Origin: Saprospiraceae bacterium
Lineage (GTDB): Bacteria > Bacteroidota > Bacteroidia > Chitinophagales > Saprospiraceae
Direction of reading: 5' to 3'
Assembly: GCA_018057925.1 (NCBI GenBank)
Contig: JAGPCT010000014.1
Location: 1-64,000 of the forward strand
Length of the DNA stretch: 64,000 nt
Part shown: positions 1-9,000 of the stretch, in pieces
Position numbering within the stretch: the stretch's first letter is position 1
Layout of the letters: the number at the start of each line of letters is the position of its first letter
Position numbers and translations under genes: made by a program
Notes under the pieces: generated by a model
What the model saw: the letters and a program-made list of their open reading frames with translations, nothing else
Database searches by the model: none
What the model was told of the DNA's origin: nothing

Positions 1-111
1 TTTTGAAATAGACAATTCTTTGCTCAAGTCGTCCATTGTAACTGAGCGAAAGCCATATTTTAAAAAAACTTGTACCGCTTTTTCTTCAATAATATCTTTC
101 GTGTTGGTCAA
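1..111 (-). CDS. TetR/AcrR-type transcriptional regulator, N-terminal part (cut by window edge)
   Basis: Only the first 37 codons are inside the window. They read as a helix-turn-helix N-terminus of the TetR type: a helix ending in VFLKYGFRSVTMDDLSKEL followed by SISK, which matches the family pattern of alpha1, the G-[FY]-x-x-[VT]-[ST]-[MV]-x-[DE]-[IL] turn and the recognition-helix start. No ATG lies in frame between the upstream stop at 127-129 and this region, so TTG at 109-111 is the most likely start. A TAnnTTTG promoter box lies about 29 nt upstream. The ligand-binding domain is not visible, so target and inducer are unknown. Confidence 0.7.
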   Translation of the reverse strand, partial: MTNTKDIIEEKAVQVFLKYGFRSVTMDDLSKELSISK

Positions 112-139
112 GTTGAAATACTTTAACTATATAAAGGTG

Positions 140-147
140 CAAAAGTA
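140..147 (-). promoter_or_regulatory. Bacteroidota -7 box (TACTTTTG) for the TetR-type gene
   Basis: On the minus strand the box reads TACTTTTG, a match to the Bacteroidota sigma-A -7 consensus TAnnTTTG, with a TTG about 21 nt further upstream. It lies about 29 nt before the TTG start of the regulator gene. Confidence 0.55.
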
Positions 148-450
148 ATTATTCTTTTCAATAGGAAACAAATATCACAAAAAACGTTTCCCATGTGTAT
201 AATTTTAAAATTTAAAATTTAGAGCAAATTATATTTTGAAAAATTGATAAATTGTGCTTTTAATCTGCATCACAAATGACTAAATAAAGAATAAATAGGA
301 TAAATTTGAAATTTGGAATATCGACGAAATGAATAAAAAAATCGACAAAAATTTAGAATACTTAAAAAAGTTAAATGAAATTATTTACTAAGAAATATGT
401 TTAAATTTACCTCCAAAGAAATAAGGAATCAATAAATTTTTTGTATAATT
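148..450. other. Gene-free AT-rich intergenic stretch
   Basis: This is the rest of a roughly 340-nt gap between the TetR-type gene (reading left) and the 3' end of the decarboxylase. It is strongly AT-rich with A and T runs and no convincing ORF, tRNA or strong hairpin. Apart from the promoter of the regulator at its left end, nothing was recognised. Confidence 0.5.
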
Positions 451-1845
451 TTAATAACCTAATATCTTCAACATAGATTCTGAGTCCTGATCGTTTGCCC
501 AGACCCAATCTATCAATTTTCCTTCCGGATCTTTATCGATTAATACATGTTTGGGAGAGGGGAGGAGGCAATGTTTTATGCCGCCGTAACCACTTAGAGC
601 ATCTTGATAAGCACCACTATGAAAGAATCCCAGGTATAATTTTTCATCTTTTTGAATGGCAGGGAGATATACTTGATTGCTGTGTGCTTCTGAATTATAA
701 TAGTCAGAATTATCACAGCTCAATCCCCCAATATTTACCCTTTTGTAATCACGATCCCAATGATTTATGGGCAGGAGAATGAAATGTTCATTGATACCCC
801 ATGCATCGGGAAGTGTATTCATCAGAGAGTTGTCAACCATATACCAGCACTCGTTATCATTTTGCTGTTTTTGGCCGATTACAGAGAAAAAGTGAGCACC
901 GCTTTCACCGATTGTGTATTTTCCAAATTCAGTAAATATATCAGGAGTGGGAATATTGTTTTCAATGCAGGCATCTTGAATTTGCCGCACGATTTCCAGA
1001 ATCATATAGCCATAATCATATTCAAATCCAAGGCTGTTTTTAATGGGTAATCCGCCTCCGATATTAATGGCAGTTAGTGTAGGACATATTTTTTTAAGTT
1101 CGCAGTATGTTTTAATTCCTTTGCGTAATTCATCCCAATAATAGACATTGTCTTTGATGCCTGTATCCACGAAAAAGTGCAGCATCTTGAGGTTTACATT
1201 GGATTTATTCTGAACTTTTTCTTTGTAAAAATCGAGAATTTCTGATTTTCGGATACCGAGTCGCGAGGTATAAAATTCAAAATGGGGTTCTTCTTCAGTT
1301 GCTACTCTGACGCCGATATTGAAATTCCTATCACCTAAATAATCATGGAATATATCGAGTTCTTCCCAATTGTCCATGACGGGGATGATGTTGTTGAAGT
1401 CTGATTGTATCATACCGCATATTCTGCGGATATAGGCATCGTTTTTGAATCCATTATTTACAATTATTTTGTCCTTATCAACCAATCCTTCCGCATGTAA
1501 TTTCCATATTAGGTCGATATCAAAAGCCGAAGATGTTTCTAAATGGACATCATTTTTCAATACTTCTTCTAAAACATATCTAAAATGACAACTTTTAGTA
1601 CAGTATGTATAATTATATTTTCCTTGATACTGAAGTTGAAAAATAGCTGTTTCAAAATAATTTTTTGCTTTTTTTATCTGGTCAGATATTTTAGGGAGAT
1701 AGACCAATTTTAAAGGAGTTCCATACTTTTCGAGTAAGTCATACAAACGAATACCATGGAAAAGTAAGGTATTTTCTTCCAAACCGAAACCTTCTTGTGG
1801 AAAATAGAAGGTTTGACTAACTAAATCATGGTAAGTATGGTTCAT
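451..1845 (-). CDS. PLP-dependent decarboxylase, arginine/ornithine-type (alanine-racemase fold)
   Basis: A 464-residue fold-type III PLP decarboxylase. The PLP lysine lies in YCTKSCHF (about residue 84), the phosphate-binding glycine loop is NIGGGLP (about 265), and the C-terminal substrate motif is SCDNSD (about 376), which corresponds to the C-D-x-x-D segment of ornithine/arginine decarboxylases and to CESGD in diaminopimelate decarboxylases. It resembles the roughly 460-residue proteins annotated as biosynthetic arginine decarboxylase in Bacteroidota, which would make agmatine for polyamine synthesis; this assignment is from memory of the family. Diaminopimelate or carboxynorspermidine decarboxylase is less likely. 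It is a single gene, probably cytosolic, with no signal peptide and no obvious operon partner. Confidence 0.75.
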   Translation of the reverse strand: MNHTYHDLVSQTFYFPQEGFGLEENTLLFHGIRLYDLLEKYGTPLKLVYLPKISDQIKKAKNYFETAIFQLQYQGKYNYTYCTKSCHFRYVLEEVLKNDVHLETSSAFDIDLIWKLHAEGLVDKDKIIVNNGFKNDAYIRRICGMIQSDFNNIIPVMDNWEELDIFHDYLGDRNFNIGVRVATEEEPHFEFYTSRLGIRKSEILDFYKEKVQNKSNVNLKMLHFFVDTGIKDNVYYWDELRKGIKTYCELKKICPTLTAINIGGGLPIKNSLGFEYDYGYMILEIVRQIQDACIENNIPTPDIFTEFGKYTIGESGAHFFSVIGQKQQNDNECWYMVDNSLMNTLPDAWGINEHFILLPINHWDRDYKRVNIGGLSCDNSDYYNSEAHSNQVYLPAIQKDEKLYLGFFHSGAYQDALSGYGGIKHCLLPSPKHVLIDKDPEGKLIDWVWANDQDSESMLKILGY

Positions 1846-1973
1846 CTTTTAAACCAGAATATATTAAGATTTGAATGGATAAAGTTAAAATATTTGGATG
1901 TTGTTGAATATCAAATCGATGAAATCAAAAACATCCAAATTTTGTTGATCTTTCTATTAAAAGAATCAGATAA

Positions 1974-3371
1974 TTATATGTGTATCACCTCCCCGTAAGC
2001 CGCAGCCGCTGCTTCCATGATGGCTTCGCTCATCGTCGGATGCGGATGAATGGCTTTAATCATCTCATGTCCTGTTGTTTCTAATTTACGCGCTACCACT
2101 ATTTCAGCAATCATTTCAGTAACATTATCGCCAATAAAGTGAGCGCCTAACAATTCACCGTATTTTTCATCAAAAATTAATTTGATAAAACCGTCTTTAG
2201 CACCGGCTGCTGCGGCTTTACCGGATGCCGAAAATGGAAATTTGCCGATTTTAAGGGTGTAACCTGCTGCTTTGGCTGCTTCTTCAGTAAAACCGACAGA
2301 TGCAATTTCAGGTGAACAATAGGTACATCCGGGGATATTGTTGTAGTCGATGGCTTGTGGATTGTGTCCGGCTATTTTTTCAAGACAAGTTATTCCTTCC
2401 GCACTAGCGACGTGGGCTAGAGCCTGCGTTGGAATGACGTCACCGATAGCATAATAACCATCAATATTTGTTTTATAGAATGCATCTACTTTGATGTGAC
2501 CTCTATCTAGCTGAATGCCAACTTCTTCCAAGCCTATGTTTTCGACATTGGGTGTCACGCCGGTAGCGGATAATACGATGTCGCATTCAATTACTTGGGA
2601 TGCTCCGGTTTTTCTATCTTTAACGGTGACTTTACTGGAGCCTCCCGCCGACTCAATTTTTTCGACCGCCGTATTTCCCAAAACTTGAATACCTTTCTTT
2701 TTATAGATTTTATTCAACTCTTTTGAAACGTCAGCATCTTCTCTCGGTACAAGGCCATTCTCCATAAATTCAACTACGGTAATCTTAGTTCCAAGAGAAT
2801 GGTAAAAATAAGCGAACTCAACTCCTATAGCTCCGGCGCCTATAACGACCATTGATTTTGGTAATTTATCCAATGCAAGAGCTTCTCTATACCCAATAAT
2901 ATTTTTGTGATCTATTGAAATGCCGGGAAGTTCTTTGGCACGACCTCCGGTAGCAATAATAATGTTATTGGCTTCATATATTGTTTTTTTACCATCGGCG
3001 GATGTAACTTCGACTTTTTTTCCTTTTTTTAACATGCCGTTGCCAAAAATAGTATCAATCTTATTTTTCTTTAATAAAAACTGGATACCCTTACTCATTC
3101 CATCTGCGACACCACGGCTTCGCTTGATAATAGCATCAAAATCAGCTTTGCCTCCTTCAACCGTAATGCCATATTCTGATGCATGATTGATATATTCAAA
3201 CACTTTTGCACTCTTGATTAGGGCTTTAGTGGGGATACAACCCCAATTGAGACAAATTCCTCCTAAAGATTCACGCTCAATAACGGCTGTTTTAAAACCC
3301 AATTGAGAAGCTCTGATAGCTGCTACATATCCTCCGGGACCGCTTCCCAATACCAAAACGTCGTATTTCAT
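1974..3371 (-). CDS. lpdA: Dihydrolipoyl dehydrogenase (E3 of 2-oxoacid dehydrogenase complexes)
   Basis: This 465-residue flavoprotein reoxidises dihydrolipoamide on E2 with NAD+. Seen in the sequence: the FAD-binding GSGPGGYVAA at residues 9-18, the redox disulfide GGICLNWGC (Cys40 and Cys45), a second NAD-binding glycine motif VIGAGAIGVEFA (about 178), the FAD segment YAIGDV, and the C-terminal active-site HPHPTMSEA contributed to the partner subunit of the dimer. Length is normal. The E1-beta (15.5 kb) and E2 (42.4 kb) genes of the pyruvate dehydrogenase complex are also in this window but far away, so the complex is not encoded as one operon. A TATCTTTG promoter box lies about 55 nt upstream of the start. 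Confidence 0.95.
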   Translation of the reverse strand: MKYDVLVLGSGPGGYVAAIRASQLGFKTAVIERESLGGICLNWGCIPTKALIKSAKVFEYINHASEYGITVEGGKADFDAIIKRSRGVADGMSKGIQFLLKKNKIDTIFGNGMLKKGKKVEVTSADGKKTIYEANNIIIATGGRAKELPGISIDHKNIIGYREALALDKLPKSMVVIGAGAIGVEFAYFYHSLGTKITVVEFMENGLVPREDADVSKELNKIYKKKGIQVLGNTAVEKIESAGGSSKVTVKDRKTGASQVIECDIVLSATGVTPNVENIGLEEVGIQLDRGHIKVDAFYKTNIDGYYAIGDVIPTQALAHVASAEGITCLEKIAGHNPQAIDYNNIPGCTYCSPEIASVGFTEEAAKAAGYTLKIGKFPFSASGKAAAAGAKDGFIKLIFDEKYGELLGAHFIGDNVTEMIAEIVVARKLETTGHEMIKAIHPHPTMSEAIMEAAAAAYGEVIHI

Positions 3372-3425
3372 TTTAAAATTTATGTTTTAATTAATAACCA
3401 AAAAGTCGGTTTTTATCAAATGGCG

Positions 3426-3433
3426 CAAAGATA
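3426..3433 (-). promoter_or_regulatory. -7 box (TATCTTTG) upstream of lpdA
   Basis: Minus-strand TATCTTTG fits TAnnTTTG and lies 55 nt before the lpdA ATG. No clear TTG at the usual distance was found, so only the -7 element is supported. Confidence 0.4.
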
Positions 3434-3504
3434 TAAAATTGGTTAGATATCGGAAGGGTTAATTCCACCATTTGGAAATGATTTTCTCTAACTAACTTTT
3501 TTTA

Positions 3505-5280
3505 TTATATGGTTAAAATTTCATTTTCCATACCTACTTGTTGACGCCACATGGCAAAATAAAGACCTTTATTCTCTAACAATTCAGTATGATTGCCCTG
3601 TTCTACAATTTTTCCATTTTCCAATACATAAATTCGATTACAATTCATAATGGTGCTTAGTCGATGAGCTATAAGAATCGTTATTCTTTTATCGTTATCC
3701 GGCAAATTTTCAATCGTTTCGTTGATTTCTTCTTCTGTTAGACTATCTAAGGCTGATGTTGCTTCATCGAAAACAAGCAAATGTGGATTTCTCAATAATG
3801 CCCTTGCAATGGATATCCGCTGCTTTTCTCCACCCGAAACTTTTATTCCACCTTCTCCTATAGTTGTATAAATTCCTTTTTCAGCTCTATCCAATAATGT
3901 ATGTGCAGCGGCTTTGCGTAATACAGATTTTATTTCGTCATCTGTCGCATCCGGTTTAACAAAAAGAAGATTATCTCTTATTGTCCCGGCAAATAAATGA
4001 GTGTCTTGATTGACGATACCTATTTGATGTCTGATGTCGTCCATATTGATCCGCTTTATAGGTATATTAGAAAAATGCATATCGCCACTGACAGGTTTAT
4101 ATAATCCAAGCAAAAGTTTGATAAGTGTACTTTTTCCTGCACCGGAGGGACCGACGAAAGCGATTTTTTCGCCCTGCATGACGTTGAAAGTTATATTGTT
4201 TAAAGCATTTTTAGGCGTACTATTATAGTGATAGGACACATTATTAAAATCAATAGAGTCGATAGAGCCTACCGGAATAGCATCGTGTGGCGGCAATTCA
4301 GGCTTCATTTCCATGAGTGTTTTGAAGTTTTGGAGGCTAACAAGCGTTTCAGAATACAGGTTGATTAAGTTGCCGATTTCATTCAATGGCCCGAAAATAA
4401 AGAAGCTATACATAAACAAAGAGAAGAATTCGCCGACACTTATTTTCCCTTGAAAGATTAGGTAAGCCATTATGACGATAATCGTCGTTCTGATGAAATT
4501 GATAACAGTGCCTTGGATAAATGAAAGGCTGCGGACGTATTTAACTTTTTTAATTTCTAATTCGAGGATTTGGTTGGTTGTATCGTTGAGACGGTTTATT
4601 TCTTGTTCAACCAACCCTGTACTCTTTATTAATTCGACATTTCTAAGTGATTCGGTTGTTGAGCCAGCCAATGCAGTTGTTTCTGCTACAATTGTCTTCT
4701 GAATTTTCTTAATTTTTTTGGTCAAATAACCACTTAGTATAATTAATATTGGAATGGTTATCGCAAATAATGGCCCAACAGCCCAATATACAGAAAATGA
4801 ATATATTGTGACTGCGATTATTCCTATCAAAGAGACAAATAATATATTGATAGTAGTTGATAATAGACGCTGAACGTCAGTTCTGACCTTTTGTAAAATT
4901 CCTAACGTTTCTCCACTTCTTTGGTCTTCAAATACTTCGAAAGGCAAACTTAATGCGTGTTTCAGCCCATCATTATAAATTTCAGTACTAACTTTCTGAG
5001 TAATTAAATTGACCAAATAATCCTGAAATGCTTTTGCTATGCGTGATACCATGGCTACACCAATTATCGCAAGACCTAAAGTTAGGACGCCTTTTAAAAA
5101 ATCCCGGGAAGTAAACTTGCTCAAATCATTGGTGTAGTTATCTATTAAAAGCCTCATGATATACGGGTCCATCATGCTGAATAGTTGTCCTATCGCTGCT
5201 AACACCAATGTAAACAGTATTAAACCTGAATATTTTCTCAAGTATTTGAACAGTAATTGCATAGAATTATTTGTTTTCAA
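3505..5280 (-). CDS. ABC exporter, fused permease-ATPase (MsbA-like)
   Basis: A 591-residue half-transporter expected to work as a homodimer in the inner membrane. Residues about 1-310 form an ABC type 1 exporter membrane domain with about six hydrophobic segments, starting near LILFTLVLAAIGQLF. The ATPase domain follows with Walker A GPSGAGKST, signature VSGGEKQR, Walker B LLVFDEATSALD and switch His in IAHRLST. Family length is typical for MsbA/LmrA-type exporters. Substrate cannot be told from sequence; lipid or drug export is usual for the family. A copy of the dispersed repeat (copy E) lies only 24 nt upstream of the ATG, where a promoter or leader would be expected. Confidence 0.88.
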   Translation of the reverse strand: MKTNNSMQLLFKYLRKYSGLILFTLVLAAIGQLFSMMDPYIMRLLIDNYTNDLSKFTSRDFLKGVLTLGLAIIGVAMVSRIAKAFQDYLVNLITQKVSTEIYNDGLKHALSLPFEVFEDQRSGETLGILQKVRTDVQRLLSTTINILFVSLIGIIAVTIYSFSVYWAVGPLFAITIPILIILSGYLTKKIKKIQKTIVAETTALAGSTTESLRNVELIKSTGLVEQEINRLNDTTNQILELEIKKVKYVRSLSFIQGTVINFIRTTIIVIMAYLIFQGKISVGEFFSLFMYSFFIFGPLNEIGNLINLYSETLVSLQNFKTLMEMKPELPPHDAIPVGSIDSIDFNNVSYHYNSTPKNALNNITFNVMQGEKIAFVGPSGAGKSTLIKLLLGLYKPVSGDMHFSNIPIKRINMDDIRHQIGIVNQDTHLFAGTIRDNLLFVKPDATDDEIKSVLRKAAAHTLLDRAEKGIYTTIGEGGIKVSGGEKQRISIARALLRNPHLLVFDEATSALDSLTEEEINETIENLPDNDKRITILIAHRLSTIMNCNRIYVLENGKIVEQGNHTELLENKGLYFAMWRQQVGMENEILTI

Positions 5281-5303
5281 ACACTAACTTTACTATATAG
5301 TTT

Positions 5304-5446
5304 AATCCGAGCTCCGTATTTGAAGTTTGAAAAACCGAAGAGTTTTGATTAATAGAGACTTCCTAGATGAAGGAGCCGTTTCAAAGATTTTTTGAAATCA
5401 TTGATTACGAATTCTTTAGCAACGCAACACTTTTAATTGCAAAATT
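5304..5446 (-). repeat. Dispersed structured repeat, copy E (divergent)
   Basis: This aligns with repeat copy A in the same orientation over most of its length: an AATCCGA end, a central AGTTTTGATTA block, GTTTCAAAG, and CATTGATTACGA. Its central hairpin, read on the minus strand, is CAATGATTT-caaa-AAATCTTTG (5382-5403). Compared with copy C a G-C pair has become A-T on both arms, with one T-T mismatch. It is the most diverged of the recognisable near-full copies and lies just upstream of the ABC exporter. Confidence 0.55.
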
Positions 5447-5837
5447 ATGCCTAATAAAATCACAATAACATGAATATCAGCACTATATAAATTGATTATC
5501 TCATAGCCATTTTGAATGCAACAATGCTGAAATTGAACTTATTATTTCTTAGAGGCGGCATCCCGCTTTAAGAGCATAAGAGAGCGAAAATATTAAATTC
5601 AGTAGGAAAATTTATTTTACACAAAATTAAAAGGTAAAAGTTTGTGCTTTAATCATTTATTAGTACATTTGAATATTAAATCACTTTAAATCTATGTTTC
5701 TATTTCAAATTTGCGAAATAATACAAATTAAAGTTTTTATACAGTAGAAAGGTCTCAAGTAATAATTTATAATATGTTGTAAATGAATATATATCGCATA
5801 TCGATATTTTATATATTTATAAGTCATCATATACTTT

Positions 5838-5993
5838 CAACCCGAATACAACAGTATAGGTTAAGTAAAACCGTATAGTGTTGATTATGAGGGTTAATTC
5901 AGATGTACGAATCGTTTAAATTGTTTCTGTAAACCATTGATTACGAGTCGTAAATAGATTCCGTATTTGTCTAATGCGGAATTTGGGATTAAA
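5838..5993 (-). repeat. Dispersed structured repeat, copy A
   Basis: Reverse complement of this stretch matches copies B and C nearly end to end. It shares GACTCGTAATCAATGGTTTA, TTAACCCTCATAATCA, CACTATACGGTTTTAC and the AATCCCAAATTCCGCA end. Hairpin 1 (5959-5981) pairs TTCCGTA with TGCGGAA, including a G-U wobble. The ends carry an imperfect terminal inverted repeat (AACCCGAAT and AATTTGGGATT). It lies 35 nt upstream of the CHAT-lipase start codon. Confidence 0.85.
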
Positions 5994-6028
5994 TTAACAT
6001 TCTTTTCTAACTATTTATTCAATTTATT

Positions 6029-9000
6029 ATGGCAAATGATCCTAATCAAGGTGACCAAAATCAATCACCTTCTCCAGAAAATAATCTTTCATCGAATAAC
6101 CCAAAATTTGAAAAGATAGGAGTAATTGGAGTTCAGGATACCCAATCCAATGTACCCATAATTGGTGAATATAAGGCAATAGGCACCTTTAAAAGTGTAC
6201 AAACAAGAGGGGAAGGTAAAAAGGTGGAACTCTTGGACGCTAATTTAATTGGTCAGGCTGTCATGGAAGATGATTCAATATGGATTGGCTATTTGGGCGA
6301 TCTGGATGAGGTTTTTTCTTCAGAAATAAAACGTTCTGATGGAGGAGAGTACAAAGTCCTAACCGACGGAGTTTCAATTTCTGATGATAGGGGAGTCTTT
6401 AAGTATATAAAGCGCAAGTTACTCCATGTATTTGAGGCGGATGCAGCGAGTAAAACAGCCGCATATATTGCGGAAAAGGTGGACAAAAGAGTGATGACCA
6501 ACCCGGGATTGTTCGTAATTGATAAAGACATGAACATGACGAAGTACGACTCAATGACTGAGGTGAGTGGCAAAATATTATTGTTGTTGCATGGGACATT
6601 GAGCAGTACAGAAGGTTCTTTTGGTGACTTGAAGAACGGTGATTTGTGGAAGTCTATTCATTCAAGATATGATTATGTATTGGCGTTACAGCATTATACT
6701 ATTTCGGTGTCACCTATTACCAATGTTATTGATATACTAAAAGCTTTACCATCCAACGTATCAATTGATATTTTGTCACAATCCCGTGGAGGCTTGATTG
6801 GTGACTTGTTATGTCGGTGCGATTCAAGAAATAGAATAAAAGGATTTTCTTTGCCTGAAATGGAATCTCTAAGTCAGGATGCACCGGAATTCAATAATCT
6901 TGTGAAAGAGATGAATCAATTGGCTGAATTAAAGAGATTGAAGATAGGACGTTTTGTCCGCGTTGCCAGTCCAAGCAGTGGTACGAGTATTCTGGGAAAC
7001 AGATTAGATGTTTATCTGAATGCTATTTTAAATTTGATAGGAATGGTGTTTGGGACAAAAGCCAATCCAATATATAGTGCTGTCACGGAGTTTGTCATGG
7101 ATGTTTTGTCACACAGAATGGATGCTCGAAGTATGCCCGGATTATGGTCTATGGTCACATCTTCCACTTTTCAAAAATTGAACAACAGAAATGATATAGA
7201 AGTTAATGCGGAACGCTACATAATAGCGGGTGATGCCACTATAGGGGGAAGTGTCGGCAATTCAATTATGGTCATATTGACAAATATTTATTTTTGGCGA
7301 CAGAATGACTTTGTTGTAGACACTAATTCAATGAATAAGGGATTGATGAGTGTTGATGGATATTATTTTTATTATCTGTCTGATATATCTAAGACAAATC
7401 ATTTTAATTATTTTAAAAATGAAAATTCCAGGAAAGCTATATCAATGGCGATAAATGGAATCCCCAAAGAAGGCGATATAGAATTTAAATTAGTTGCCAG
7501 AGATAAGGATTCCAGAGGAGTTAATCTAAAGCTTGAATCCAAAGTTTTTAGTTGTGATAACATAAGCGGTCAAAAACCTATTGCCATTTTAATCCCGGGA
7601 ATTATGGGTTCAACACTCGCCGATAAAGAGAATGACTTGTGGCTTTCTATATTAAGACTCAACAAAGGAGCTTTAATAGATAAAATGAATATCGGCGCTA
7701 AAGGGATCTATTCGACCGGTGCTATGGATAAATTTTATAGTAAAATTGGTAACTTCTTATTGAAAGACCATGAATTAAAAGTATTTGGATTCGATTGGAG
7801 GTTGGATATGGCGACAGCTGCAAGGGACCTTGCTTCTTTGATTGATAAATATATGGAATATGATCGACCCATTCACATTATTGCCCATTCAATGGGTGGG
7901 CTTGTGATGAAACAAATCATGATTAATCATACACAAACTATTGATAATTTTAGCAAGGGAGTAAACAATAAATTGTTTTTATTAGGCACCCCATGGCTTG
8001 GTTCACACCTTATCATGGAAGTCTTAACCGGACACTCAGATCGAGTTAAGTTACTTAGTTTCATTGACTTTAAATACACAAAAAAAGAAATTGTTCAATC
8101 TGTTTCTAACTACCCGGGTGTGATGCAATTGTTGCCGATGACAAATGAAGGTTTTGAAAAAGAGTCCTTCTGGCAAGATAAAAGTAATTATGCAAATGAT
8201 ACAGCAGTACCTAATCAACAAATGCTGACTTTGTATCATAATTATAAAAACTCGACCCAATCCTATAAGATGCCTGTAGAACTTTTCAAAAAAGTCTATT
8301 ATATAGCCGGACATAGCAAGACAGTCAATGGATATGATCTTCAAACCAAGTTGTTTGGTGGGAAGAAATTAGTTTACAAGACGACAATGTTAGGTGATGG
8401 TAGTGTGACATGGGAATTAGGAATTCCATCGGAAGTGCCAACTACCAACGTCTATTATAGCGAAATTTCCCATGGTTCATTAGCTAATGAAGAAGTAATA
8501 TTTGAAACAATTCGTGAAATCATACAATTTGGTTCTTCCGGATTTTTGCCTCAAGTGCCGCCCGTCAGCCGTGGCTTGGAGGTGGAAGAAGAGAAGAAAG
8601 ATGTCGATATTATTGTAGAGAATGATAATCAAATAATCGAAACAATATTTGATGGATTCAATGAGTCAAATAAATCAAAAGTAGATGATTCTCTTGTTAA
8701 CGTTACAGTTTTAAATGCTGACTTAAAATATGCTGCTCATCCGGTCCTTGTTGGACATTTTCTCCATGACGGACTATATAGTGCTGAAAAGAGTTTGGAT
8801 ACCTATTTAAAACAAAAATTAAGTGAGCGTCATCGATTGGGATTTTATCCGGGAGACATTGGCGCTAGTGAAGTGACCTATCAGAGTGATTCTAAGCCAA
8901 AAGGTGCTTTGATAGCCGGTCTGGGGCCGGTGGATCAATTGACCGCTTATCGCCTTTCTATCACAGTGGAAAAAGCAATTATCCAATATGCTTTTTTTTT

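Larger units (their letters stand above)
5281..6028. other. 748-nt gene-free region between the ABC exporter and the CHAT-lipase gene
   Basis: No ORF of note. It holds repeat copies E (5304-5446) and A (5838-5993). The middle is AT-rich. ATCAGCACTATA at about 5478 is identical to 12 nt inside repeat copy C and may be a remnant. Both flanking genes read away from this region, so both promoters must be here, but no convincing TTG/TAnnTTTG pair was identified for either. Confidence 0.6.

Noticed and set aside
495-1050. Plus-strand open frames opposite the PLP decarboxylase
   Set aside because: They are antisense to a gene with clear catalytic motifs and show no domain-like sequence of their own.
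5281-6028. Hidden small defence-partner gene next to the CHAT-lipase gene
   Set aside because: All frames are broken by stops, and the sequence is mostly repeat copies and AT-rich filler.
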